Below, one piece after another: positions 47,217 through 55,962 of a stretch of 64,000 nucleotides of DNA. Position numbers and translations under genes: made by a program. The stretch lies in contig NZ_JAKOGG010000019.1 of NCBI RefSeq assembly GCF_022321485.1, forward strand, positions 1-64,000. Direction: 5' to 3'. Position 1 is the first letter of the stretch. Each line of letters starts with the position of its first letter. The notes below the pieces were generated by a model. It was given only the letters and a program-made list of their open reading frames with translations, did no database searches and was not told the DNA's origin. This stretch comes from Shewanella electrica (GTDB taxonomy: Bacteria > Pseudomonadota > Gammaproteobacteria > Enterobacterales > Shewanellaceae).

Positions 47217-48011
47217 TTAGTCATCAATAAACAACTTAAACCCATCTCGTCGGCACAACGGGCTGGTGGCTAACCGTTCCACTTCTCCTTCAGCAAATTG
47301 TCCAGCAATTTCCAGTCGACTCAGGGCTGGTAATAAATCCCCTTGAAAAAAGCACGTGGGCAAGTTGTATTCAACCGCGGGATCTATCTCTAAATCCAAA
47401 CATAAGGTGGTCAGTTTGGGCATTGGGCTGCTGAGTAACGCAGCTAAAGTGTCGTTGCTGATCGGGCCACCATTGATATTGGAGTTGCAGTCATCTAGTT
47501 GGATATCTAGCTCGGTTAATTCAGGAAAATTTAGTGCTTGGCTGAGGCTAAAATTACCGACCAGCGACAGCTCCGCGAGTTGCGGTGCATGTTGCAATAT
47601 CGGTGTTACATCGCCGAGCGGGCAGGTGGCGCCAGGGCCATTAACAAACAGCAGGTATTCGCCCAAATATAGCTGTTTGAGCTTGGGGAATGGCGTGTGT
47701 TTGATGGCATCAATTAACGGCCGTAGATCTTGTCGGCCCATTTGTGGATTGTAACTGCTGTCGCCAATCAACAGATTTTCGGTTTGCGCGGGAAACGCAG
47801 ATGCGGCATAGGCGCGGACTAATGCGAGTCCTTGCTCACCCATGGCAAATTCAAAGTCGCTACAATCGCTCGGGAGCGTGAGCAGCGGTTGGCCGGATTC
47901 TGTGGCGCTGGAGGGAATGCCAAAGCTACAGGTGCGAGACTTTGCTGTGTATGAATGGTAACTCCGCTGCTCTGCTGGCAGGGCGCTAATAAGTGTGGCT
48001 AACTGATCCAT
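47217..48011 (-). CDS. Leucine-rich-repeat-like cytoplasmic protein
   Basis: 264 aa, no signal peptide. The second half shows spaced Leu patterns typical of LRR folds: FPKLKQLYLGEYLLF, APQLAELSLVGNFSL, FPELTELDIQLDDC, MPKLTTLCLDLEI, LPALSRLEIAGQF (about 24-40 residues apart). It resembles bacterial proteins annotated as STM4015-like LRR proteins; function unknown, protein binding likely. It is an orphan gene convergent with the membrane protein at 46658. Confidence 0.7.
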   Translation of the reverse strand: MDQLATLISALPAEQRSYHSYTAKSRTCSFGIPSSATESGQPLLTLPSDCSDFEFAMGEQGLALVRAYAASAFPAQTENLLIGDSSYNPQMGRQDLRPLIDAIKHTPFPKLKQLYLGEYLLFVNGPGATCPLGDVTPILQHAPQLAELSLVGNFSLSQALNFPELTELDIQLDDCNSNINGGPISNDTLAALLSSPMPKLTTLCLDLEIDPAVEYNLPTCFFQGDLLPALSRLEIAGQFAEGEVERLATSPLCRRDGFKLFIDD

Positions 48012-48121
48012 AGTTGTACGCCTAGCGATGCGTCGGCTGTCCTTAGCTGTTGTTGTATTGCTCAGTATAGTAACTGAATACCGCAGTAAGCGGGAGTGCC
48101 TGTGGCAGCGCGGGCAACAAC

Positions 48122-48144
48122 AAGGGGCCCATGGCGAGCCCCTT
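48122..48144 (-). terminator. Terminator of the metallo-hydrolase gene
   Basis: Minus-strand stem AAGGGGC / GCCCCTT with a 9-base loop followed by TGTTGTTG, 14 bases after the stop. Confidence 0.55.
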
Positions 48145-48158
48145 AGTTCATGGATATG

Positions 48159-49133
48159 TTATTTGGCGTTGGCCGCGCGATTGACGTAGTCGACTGGCAC
48201 CCATTCATAACCGCTGCCATTGCTACGCAGGTGACCCATACCGGGGAACGCTAGGTGCGGGCCTGCCACCAGTTCGCCTTGTTTGGCAAATTCTGCAAAC
48301 GCATTACTGCGTACGGCTTGAGCTTTGGACTGATCTTGGTCATAGATAATGGTGACTTTCGGGTTAGCAAACTGCACTGCGGCGATATGGATGATGTCGC
48401 CAATAAAGGTGATGCTTTCCCCTTCGCTCTCTAAGCGATAAAACGCCGCACCGGGAGTATGGCCAGGATGCACAGTTGCAGTGATGCCGGGCAAGATTTG
48501 TTCGCTGCCATTGAAGGTTTTCACTTTGTTGGCATCTAGGTAGGGTTTCAGCGTGGTACGGGCGCCATCAAAGTAACCTTGACCATAAGGCGAGTTCTTC
48601 ATCTGCTCATCATCAAAGAAGAAGTCGATATCGGGTTTACCCACGTGAACGGTGGCGTTAGTAAACACTGGCTTACCATCTTTGAGTAAACCACCGGTGT
48701 GGTCAGCATGTGAGTGGGTAATCAACACATCGGTAATATCGCTCGGTTTGATACCTAGAGCGGCTAAATCGGCTAACACATTGCCGCCTTTGCCTGGACC
48801 AAACATTTGACCGGCGCCAGTATCAACCAACACCGTGTGTTGTGGCAGTTGGATCAGATAGGCGTTGATTGAGCCTTCTACCGGATTGCTTTGGAAGTTA
48901 TACGCGAGCTGCTTATCAATCTGTGCTTGGCTGATATTGCGTAGCAAGTTTTTAGCATCTTGCGGCACGGTGCCGTCATTCAATGCCGTTACCCGAACTT
49001 TGCCGATTTGCATGGTGTAGCCACCGGCCGCTTGAGTGAGCAGATGGGGTTCATTTTGGGCAAAGCTCAGCGGCGCTTGCAGTAAGGTGGTGGCAAACAG
49101 CGCCGCAGTTAACTGGCGTGAAATAGTCGACAT
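48159..49133 (-). CDS. Exported metallo-beta-lactamase-fold hydrolase
   Basis: 324 aa. Signal peptide (about 1-25, cleavage near LSFAQ). The metal motif ITHSHADHTGG, the later HPGHTPG histidine and FIGDIIH aspartate make a complete binuclear site. It resembles secreted MBL-fold hydrolases (quorum-quenching lactonase or glyoxalase-II-like family), not classical beta-lactamases; substrate unknown. Start at 49133 lies seven bases after AAGGAG; an ATG five bases upstream of it (frame to 49154) is too close to the site. Confidence 0.85.
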   Translation of the reverse strand: MSTISRQLTAALFATTLLQAPLSFAQNEPHLLTQAAGGYTMQIGKVRVTALNDGTVPQDAKNLLRNISQAQIDKQLAYNFQSNPVEGSINAYLIQLPQHTVLVDTGAGQMFGPGKGGNVLADLAALGIKPSDITDVLITHSHADHTGGLLKDGKPVFTNATVHVGKPDIDFFFDDEQMKNSPYGQGYFDGARTTLKPYLDANKVKTFNGSEQILPGITATVHPGHTPGAAFYRLESEGESITFIGDIIHIAAVQFANPKVTIIYDQDQSKAQAVRSNAFAEFAKQGELVAGPHLAFPGMGHLRSNGSGYEWVPVDYVNRAANAK

Positions 49134-49240
49134 GGCATAACTCCTTGTAAACACGAATGACGGCTATTGTGCGCCGTCACGGCCTAAAAGCAAAGTTATA
49201 TGCATTATCAGTAATATACAAACGGAATATCACGCCTTAC

Positions 49241-49519
49241 TCAACGTATGCTGCTGACCAACTGCCAATCCTGTTCGTCTAAGCCAAATAGTCCTTTTGC
49301 GGCAGCTTTGGCTTGTTGCAGCGTAGCGTAAGCAGCATCGGCGGTGAAAAATCCTTTTGGGCTGATCACTAAGTAGTAGCCTTGCCGCTCTTCGCCCACA
49401 ATCTCTAGTTGGATCGGCCGTTGGCTGCTGGGTAATACCGCATCCGCTGGCGGTTCTAAACACCAACAGTTGGCATTGCCAAATACGGTGCCTACGGCGT
49501 TACTAAGCATTCTGATCAT
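49241..49519 (-). CDS. Hypothetical small protein, 92 aa
   Basis: 92 aa from MIRMLSNAVGTVFG (a start at 49549 would give 102 aa). Cytoplasmic, with IQLEIVGEERQGYYLVISPKGFFTADAAYATLQQAKAAAKGLF, a compact alpha-beta look. No family recognised. A competing minus frame at 49230-49466 has arginine/cysteine-rich composition and is less credible. Start choice is uncertain. Confidence 0.55.
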   Translation of the reverse strand: MIRMLSNAVGTVFGNANCWCLEPPADAVLPSSQRPIQLEIVGEERQGYYLVISPKGFFTADAAYATLQQAKAAAKGLFGLDEQDWQLVSSIR

Positions 49520-49620
49520 GGTGGTTATCTCGTGCTGAGCCAACTGCAATATGCCGTTGGCGGGTTAATCGGAAAAAATACGGACTTCCATGTCCAAGTG
49601 GGATTTCCAAGGTGAACTCG

Positions 49621-51042
49621 TTACGTTGGTTCTGCTTGATGGCGTGTTAGGTACATCAAAATCAGCAAGATCACGACCAGCAAGCCGGTGCCCATCAGCA
49701 GCGCGTAGTCTTCCAACTGCAAAATGGAGTAGAGCACGGCATAGAGGGCGACTAACATCAGCAGCATGACACCGCCTTGGCGTTTACTGCGGCTGGCGCT
49801 GCCGACGTACAGCGGAATCGAAATGAGCGGTACGGCAGCGGCGGCAAGGTAGGCCGATAAAAACGCCATATGCTCCGATAGCGACAACAGCAACATGTAG
49901 AACAGACACATGGCGCAGCCGACCAACAGATATTGCACCGTCGATAGGCGTGACTTCTGCCCCAATTCGAAAATCAGCAGCATGATGTAGGTCAGCAGGA
50001 TGAACAGAATGCCGTATTTCAGCGACCGTTCGATCTTGCCGTAGTGCGTTACCGGCTCGAACAGGGTGACGTTAGCAATCACTTCGGTGACGCCGAGAGC
50101 AACGTTAGCGCTAAACACTTGCGGATAGTTGCGGGTGAGGTGGCTGATATTCCACGTTGCATCAAAGGATGAATCGGTAATGGTGCGGCTAGCAGGTAGA
50201 TAACCTTTAAAGCTCGGGTGCGGCCAATCCGCCTTGATGTGAATATGGCTAGCATCGCCCAAGGGCAGAATATTGAGCCCCTCTGAACCTCGCAGTGTCA
50301 ACGCAAAAGAGAGGGTGAACTGATACTGGTTCGGTGCCAGCGCAATACGGCGTTGAAAGCCGGTGTTCATGCCATAAATATTGGGCAACTGGGTGCCAGA
50401 ATCGAGCGTTGGCAGTTGTTGCTCACCGGCCAGATTAAAACGGCTGACTTGTTCAATGGCTTGGTTATCTGACACACCAAACACAATACGCGCGTGGTCA
50501 ATGTCCCATTTGACGAGGTTAGCCATGTCGGGTTTGTCGATAGTAAACTCGGCCTCGCCGCTGATATCGCCTTGATATACCAGCGATTGGTAGATGCCGC
50601 GGGTACGAAACTGGTGCTGTAAGTCGGCATCGAGCGTCAGGTTGTGCGGCAGGATCACCACTTCATCATCAAACACTTGTCGTTGCCGTTCGACTTTGCC
50701 ATCGACGTTAGTTTCAGTGAACTTTTCATATTGGTAGGGAATGACCAACGCCGGGCCACCCAGAGTTTGTTGGCTGCCCCAACTTTGGCCGATCTCTTTG
50801 ACCACTTGTTGATGCAGGGCGGCGCGTTCTTCGCTGACCGATTGGATTAAGCCCAGCGGTAGCAGTGACACTAAGCCTAGCCCAACCAGAATGCAGAGGC
50901 GGACGGTGAGTTGCGCGCGGTACAGGGCGGCACCTTGGAGTGGTGAGCGGTCCTTGTTGGTGCTGTGGTAAATCAGGTAGATACAACCTGCAACCACCGC
51001 CAGCGTCACTAGCAAGGTCAGTGACGAAGCTACGTTTAACAT
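49621..51042 (-). CDS. creD: CreD family inner membrane protein
   Basis: 473 aa (E. coli 450). One N-terminal membrane helix near 5-25 and another near 50-70, a large periplasmic domain (GQSWGSQQTLGGPALVIPY is the family signature) and about five helices in the last 150 residues. CreD is a CreBC/BlrAB regulon member affecting envelope integrity and, in Aeromonas, beta-lactam response. No creBC genes are nearby, so control is open. The ATG is the first in frame with the leading helix. Confidence 0.9.
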   Translation of the reverse strand: MLNVASSLTLLVTLAVVAGCIYLIYHSTNKDRSPLQGAALYRAQLTVRLCILVGLGLVSLLPLGLIQSVSEERAALHQQVVKEIGQSWGSQQTLGGPALVIPYQYEKFTETNVDGKVERQRQVFDDEVVILPHNLTLDADLQHQFRTRGIYQSLVYQGDISGEAEFTIDKPDMANLVKWDIDHARIVFGVSDNQAIEQVSRFNLAGEQQLPTLDSGTQLPNIYGMNTGFQRRIALAPNQYQFTLSFALTLRGSEGLNILPLGDASHIHIKADWPHPSFKGYLPASRTITDSSFDATWNISHLTRNYPQVFSANVALGVTEVIANVTLFEPVTHYGKIERSLKYGILFILLTYIMLLIFELGQKSRLSTVQYLLVGCAMCLFYMLLLSLSEHMAFLSAYLAAAAVPLISIPLYVGSASRSKRQGGVMLLMLVALYAVLYSILQLEDYALLMGTGLLVVILLILMYLTRHQAEPT

Positions 51043-51146
51043 AGCGCTAATCCTTTAGTAAAAATAACCGCTAGATTAGAGCAGGATTAGCGAGCGACTG
51101 CTGTGGCAATCTGAGGATCAATTGTGGCAAAAATATGGCAACACGC

Positions 51147-51884
51147 TTACAACGTCGGTTTGCGAACCCACAGGCGCTGCATGAGCGCATGGCTGCACCA
51201 TACGATAACGCCTGAAAGTAGCGCCGACACCAATACATCCACCGGCCAATGCATGCCGAGCAGGATGCGGCTGATGCTCACCCACATTGCCCAGCCAAGC
51301 AGCAATAACGCCAAGCCCCACCGCTGTAGTGGCAGCAGGACAAAGCAACCGCATAAGGCGAGAGTGCAGCTAAACAGCGTATGTCCTGAGGGAAACGAGT
51401 AGCCCGTTTCAAAGCGCCATTGCTGCCATACACTATCGGCCAGCGGCATCGGCAGTTGCTCCAGCGCTAAACCATGCAACAGCGTACTGCGTCCAGCAGC
51501 ATCGCTGGCATAAAAGTGGGACAAGTCTAATAAGCCATGGCTGGCGAGATACTCCACGTAGGGGCGCGATTCTTGGAACAGATTTTTCAGACCGTGGCTG
51601 ACGAGCAGATTCAGCCCCAAAGCTAATAACGTGGCCGCCAGCATCGGCCAACGTTGCGCGGCGGGCACCATGCGCCACAGTAGTAGCACTACTAACGCGC
51701 TGGTGAGCGCCCCCCAAGGGCGAGTGCCCGTCATGGTAACGGCGTAATTAAGTTGGGCCGCCGTGCTGCTGAGATCTAACCAAGGAAACAACGACACGTC
51801 AGCGCCAAATAGCAGCAGTGGTGGCAATAGCAACATACCCCAACTGATGAGTAACCATTGGTGAGCGGCAAGCTGTCGATGCAT
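51147..51884 (-). CDS. pgpB: PAP2-family phosphatase, PgpB-like
   Basis: 245 aa membrane phosphatase with six likely helices. The three PAP2 motifs are present: KNLFQESRP (about 114-122), PSGH (about 173-176), and SRILLGMHWPVDV with the second catalytic histidine. The long insert between motifs 1 and 2 (HFYASD...WQQWRFETGYSFPSGH) matches E. coli PgpB, which dephosphorylates phosphatidylglycerophosphate and undecaprenyl pyrophosphate. It lies 105 bases upstream of creD on the same strand and may be co-transcribed. Confidence 0.9.
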   Translation of the reverse strand: MHRQLAAHQWLLISWGMLLLPPLLLFGADVSLFPWLDLSSTAAQLNYAVTMTGTRPWGALTSALVVLLLWRMVPAAQRWPMLAATLLALGLNLLVSHGLKNLFQESRPYVEYLASHGLLDLSHFYASDAAGRSTLLHGLALEQLPMPLADSVWQQWRFETGYSFPSGHTLFSCTLALCGCFVLLPLQRWGLALLLLGWAMWVSISRILLGMHWPVDVLVSALLSGVIVWCSHALMQRLWVRKPTL

Positions 51885-52285
51885 AAACTGTCCTCGCGCT
51901 GTTGTTAAGCGTGGTAATGATGCGTGGTTAAACCGTCAGCAACACTGAGCGATTATGGTGGCAAATGTCACCGATAACTGCAAAACCGGTGGTTGGCTAG
52001 AAAAGTGTGATTTATCTCGCAGGTGACTGAGTTATATATGTTTTTACAACATATGATGAAAAAATGTATCGGTGAAATTTTTTATCAATCACTAATTAAA
52101 GTAACAGTGTATTAACTTAATAAAAATGTATATTTTCATATGGATAGCTGATGTCTATCTGATGGTCGATGATTTTTTTAAACCGATATTCGTTATGCCG
52201 CATTTTTAGCTCAAATCAGCCGATTGACAGTAGTGATGCCGGTGGAATAATGCGCGCACTTTTTTGTACTCTTCGATTAATCACC
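51885..52285. other. AT-rich region upstream of ycaD
   Basis: 401 bases. Very AT-rich between 52030 and 52150. The frame open from 52169 into ycaD is not conserved N-terminally. No promoter or operator assigned. Confidence 0.6.
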
Positions 52286-53434
52286 ATGTCTATTTACACT
52301 CGGCCAGTGCTGTTGTTGCTCAGTGGTTTGTTGCTACTGACCTTGTCTATTGCCGCGCTAAATACGCTAGTTCCGCTGTGGTTGGCGCGTGAACAAATGG
52401 CGACTTGGCAGGTAGGTATGGTGAGTTCGTCTTACTTTGCCGGTAACTTACTGGGCACCTTATTGGCTGGCCATTTGATCCAACGACTGGGCTTTAACCG
52501 TAGCTACTACGTGGCCTCAATGACCTTTGCTATCGGCTGTGTGGGTTTAGGCGTTATGACCGGTTTTTACAGCTGGTTTATCTGGCGTTTTGTTGCCGGT
52601 GTGGGCTGTGCCATGGTGTGGGTGATTGTTGAAAGCGCCTTGATGTGTAGCGGTACTTCGCGTAACCGTGGCCGTTTATTAGCGGCGTATATGATGGTGT
52701 ATTACTGCGGCACCGTCGCGGGGCAACTGTTGCTGACCAAAGTGTCGACTGAGCTGATGAGCGTATTGCCATGGGCGATTGCCTTAGTGCTGTGTTCAGT
52801 GCTGCCACTGCTGTTTACTCGCATTGTTAATCAACAACAACGGCCACAACAAGCCAGCCACATGTGGCTGATGCTGCGGTTGCGTAAGTCTCGCTTGGGC
52901 GTGCACGGCTGTGTAATTTCCGGCATTGTGCTCGGCTCAATGTACGGTTTGATGCCACTGTATTTGAATCACTTGGGCATGGACGATGCTAGTGTCGGGT
53001 TCTGGATGGCACTGCTGATCAGCGCCGGTATTGCCGGGCAATGGCCGATTGGTAAGCTGGCTGATCGCTACGGCCGTTTATTGGTGCTGCGGGTACAGGT
53101 GTTTGTGGTGATCCTCGGCTCACTGGCAATGCTGGTGCATGCGGCATTGGTGCCTGCGCTGTTTATCTTGGGTGCTGCGGGTTTTACCCTGTATCCCGTC
53201 GCCATGGCGTGGGCCTGTGAAAAAGTGGCGCAGCATCAGTTGGTGGCGATGAACCAAGCGCTGCTGCTCAGCTACACAGTGGGCAGTTTGGTGGGGCCGT
53301 CGCTAACCTCTATGCTGATGGAACGTTTCTCCGATGGTTTGCTGTTCATCGTGATCGCCAGCGTAGCTTTGGTGTATCTGTGGATGTTGATGCGTAAAGG
53401 CCAACGCCATCCTCGGCCTGTGGCACCTATCTAA
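52286..53434 (+). CDS. ycaD: YcaD-type MFS transporter
   Basis: 382 aa, the same length as E. coli YcaD and colinear with it: [20 protein letters not shown] at the N-terminus, [35 protein letters not shown] in the first half, and [15 protein letters not shown] late. Twelve membrane helices expected. Substrate not established. Start at 52286 is set by this match; ATGs at 52250 and 52169 extend into non-conserved sequence. Ribosome site is weak. Confidence 0.92.
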   Translation: MSIYTRPVLLLLSGLLLLTLSIAALNTLVPLWLAREQMATWQVGMVSSSYFAGNLLGTLLAGHLIQRLGFNRSYYVASMTFAIGCVGLGVMTGFYSWFIWRFVAGVGCAMVWVIVESALMCSGTSRNRGRLLAAYMMVYYCGTVAGQLLLTKVSTELMSVLPWAIALVLCSVLPLLFTRIVNQQQRPQQASHMWLMLRLRKSRLGVHGCVISGIVLGSMYGLMPLYLNHLGMDDASVGFWMALLISAGIAGQWPIGKLADRYGRLLVLRVQVFVVILGSLAMLVHAALVPALFILGAAGFTLYPVAMAWACEKVAQHQLVAMNQALLLSYTVGSLVGPSLTSMLMERFSDGLLFIVIASVALVYLWMLMRKGQRHPRPVAPI

Positions 53435-53446
53435 CTTACTCGGATC

Positions 53447-53475
53447 AAAAAAGGCGTTCATTGGAACGCCTTTTT
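53447..53475. terminator. Bidirectional terminator between ycaD and ubiK
   Basis: GGCGTTC / GAACGCC with an ATTG loop, A6 before and T5 after. Confidence 0.92.
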
Positions 53476-53498
53476 GTTTGGTGCTTAATGCCAGAGGC

Positions 53499-53753
53499 TT
53501 AAGCTTCTTCGCTCAGCTTAGCTTCTAATGCTGCCACTTGTGCTTGCAGTGCTTCCAGTTTTTCGCGGGTTTTCAGCAGTACATGTTGTTGCACTTCAAA
53601 CTCTTCACGAGACACTAAGTCCAGCTTCAGCAGTTGTTGTTGCAATACGCTTTTGCTGCGCTCTTCAAATTCACCAGCAAACTGTTTTACTGGAGCTGGC
53701 AGGTTATCGCTCAGTTGCTTAGCCAGTTCTTCAATTTTTTTTGCGTTAATCAT
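53499..53753 (-). CDS. ubiK: Ubiquinone biosynthesis accessory factor UbiK
   Basis: 84 aa, colinear with E. coli UbiK/YqiC: INAKKIEELAKQLSDNLP, LDLVSREEFEVQQHVLLKTREKLEAL and a C-terminal coiled coil. It binds UbiJ and promotes ubiquinone assembly in aerobic growth. Start at 53753 follows GGAAG and matches E. coli; an open frame to 53816 has no supporting site. Single gene. Confidence 0.93.
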   Translation of the reverse strand: MINAKKIEELAKQLSDNLPAPVKQFAGEFEERSKSVLQQQLLKLDLVSREEFEVQQHVLLKTREKLEALQAQVAALEAKLSEEA

Positions 53754-53946
53754 AGTGATACTTCCATCGGTTACGCCATTGGGTGAATTGTAACCCAAGC
53801 ACGGCGCTTCGCCCAATAATTGCCAGCGCTTTTATTGCAAAAGCGGCTGCACACCCAACCCGATGGCCGCAGCCTACGCCAATATCGCCGTGGCGGCGGT
53901 TTGTCTGCTATGATTGCGCGTCTGTTTAGCTGCCCCTTGTGTATTG

Positions 53947-55962
53947 ATGAAGTTAAATCCCGCGCAGAACGATGCCGTTCATTACATCTCTGGTCCTTGT
54001 TTGGTACTTGCCGGTGCCGGCAGTGGCAAAACCCGCGTTATTGTCAATAAAATTGGCTATTTGATCCAAACCTGTGGTTATCAAGCACGCCACATTGCTG
54101 CGGTAACCTTTACCAACAAAGCGGCGCGGGAGATGAAAGAGCGGGTATCGCAGTCGATTGGCCGTAAAGAGGCGCGCGGATTGTGGATCTCTACCTTTCA
54201 TACCTTGGGGTTGGAAATCATCAAACGTGAGCACAAAGCGCTGGGGCTGAAGGCGGGCTTTTCGCTGTTTGATGACCAAGACTCTATGGCGCTGCTCAAA
54301 GAGCTGACAGAGAAAGAGCTGCGAGACGACAAAGACCTGCTGCGTTTGCTGGCAACCACCATCTCAAATTGGAAAGGCGGCTTGGTGATCCCTGATCACG
54401 CCCGCAAGATTGCCAAAGGCGAGCAGGAACAGCTGTTTGCGCTGCTGTATCAACGTTATGCCCAGCACATGAAGGCCTACAACGCGCTCGACTTTGATGA
54501 TTTGATTCTGCTGCCTACGTTGCTGTTGCAATTTAACGAAGAGGTGCGTAAACGCTGGCAGAAACGCATTCAATATCTGCTGGTGGACGAATACCAAGAT
54601 ACCAACACCAGCCAATATGAGCTGGTCAAACTTTTGGTGGGCGAACGCGCCCGTTTTACTGTGGTGGGCGACGACGACCAGTCAATCTACTCATGGCGCG
54701 GCGCCAAACCACAAAACTTGGTGCTGCTGGGTAAAGACTTCCCCGAATTAAAACTGATTAAGCTGGAGCAAAACTATCGCTCGAGTCAGCGGATCTTGCG
54801 TGCGGCCAACATTCTCATCGCCAACAACCCGCACGTGTACGACAAGTCGCTGTTTAGTGAGTTGCCGTACGGTGAACCGCTGCGCGTATTACATGCCGCC
54901 AACGAAGAGCAGGAAGCCGAGCGAGTGGTGGCAGAGATTATTCGCCACAAGTTTATGGGCAAAACCAGTTTTGGTGATTATGCGGTGCTGTACCGCGGTA
55001 ACCACCAGTCGCGCTTGCTGGAACGCGCGTTGATGACCAACCGCATTCCGTATCGGTTGAGTGGCGGCACCTCGTTTTTCTCGCGCGCGGAAATCAAAGA
55101 CATCATGGCGTATCTGCGCTTGGTGGTGAATCCGGATGACGACAATGCCTTTCTGCGGGTGGTGAACTTGCCCAAACGCGGCATCGGCCCCGCCACCCTG
55201 GAAAAGCTGGGCAACTTTGCCAACAGCAAACATATCTCGATGTTTGAGGCGATTTTTGATGCCGGTTTACATCATCATTTGAGCCATGGTGCCATTGAAA
55301 GCTTGTACACCTTTGGCCGCTTTATTGTTGATACCGGTGAAATTGCCGAGCGCGGCGAAGGGGTGGATGCCATTAAGCAACTGATCCGCAGCATCAATTA
55401 CGAAGATTATCTGTACGAAACCAGCACCAGTGCTAAAGCGGCTGAGATGCGCATGAAGAACATCTCCGAGCTGTATCGCTGGGTGACGGAGATGCTGGCA
55501 GGTGACGACCTTGATGAGCCGATGACGCTGCCGGAAGTGGTCACGCGCTTAACATTGCGCGACATGATGGAGCGTAACAACGAAGATGAAGCGGGCGATC
55601 AAGTGCAGTTGATGACGCTGCATGCCTCCAAAGGTTTGGAATTTCCGTATGTGTTTATCGTCGGTATGGAAGAGGGCTTATTGCCGCACCAAAGTAGCAT
55701 TGATGAAGACAATATCGATGAAGAACGGCGCTTAGCCTACGTGGGCATTACTCGAGCGCAACAGGAACTGTTTTTTGTGGTGACACGCGAACGACGCCAG
55801 TTTGGTGAAACCATACAAAGCCAAATCAGCCGCTTTATTGACGAGTTGCCGCAGGACGATCTGCATTGGGACAACCGTGCACCAGAGAAGAAAACCGAGC
55901 AGGAAAGAATGCAGACTGGCAAAGCCAATATTGCCAATCTGCGCGAGATGTTTAAGAAGTAA
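53947..55962 (+). CDS. rep: ATP-dependent DNA helicase Rep
   Basis: 671 aa (E. coli 673), UvrD/Rep superfamily 1, 3'-5' helicase that clears proteins ahead of replication forks. Walker [10 protein letters not shown], motif II DEYQDTN, motif [16 protein letters not shown], motif [14 protein letters not shown] and motif [15 protein letters not shown] are all intact. Start at 53947 ([15 protein letters not shown]) matches E. coli. Its 3' end overlaps by 11 bases the convergent GGDEF gene. Confidence 0.97.
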   Translation: MKLNPAQNDAVHYISGPCLVLAGAGSGKTRVIVNKIGYLIQTCGYQARHIAAVTFTNKAAREMKERVSQSIGRKEARGLWISTFHTLGLEIIKREHKALGLKAGFSLFDDQDSMALLKELTEKELRDDKDLLRLLATTISNWKGGLVIPDHARKIAKGEQEQLFALLYQRYAQHMKAYNALDFDDLILLPTLLLQFNEEVRKRWQKRIQYLLVDEYQDTNTSQYELVKLLVGERARFTVVGDDDQSIYSWRGAKPQNLVLLGKDFPELKLIKLEQNYRSSQRILRAANILIANNPHVYDKSLFSELPYGEPLRVLHAANEEQEAERVVAEIIRHKFMGKTSFGDYAVLYRGNHQSRLLERALMTNRIPYRLSGGTSFFSRAEIKDIMAYLRLVVNPDDDNAFLRVVNLPKRGIGPATLEKLGNFANSKHISMFEAIFDAGLHHHLSHGAIESLYTFGRFIVDTGEIAERGEGVDAIKQLIRSINYEDYLYETSTSAKAAEMRMKNISELYRWVTEMLAGDDLDEPMTLPEVVTRLTLRDMMERNNEDEAGDQVQLMTLHASKGLEFPYVFIVGMEEGLLPHQSSIDEDNIDEERRLAYVGITRAQQELFFVVTRERRQFGETIQSQISRFIDELPQDDLHWDNRAPEKKTEQERMQTGKANIANLREMFKK

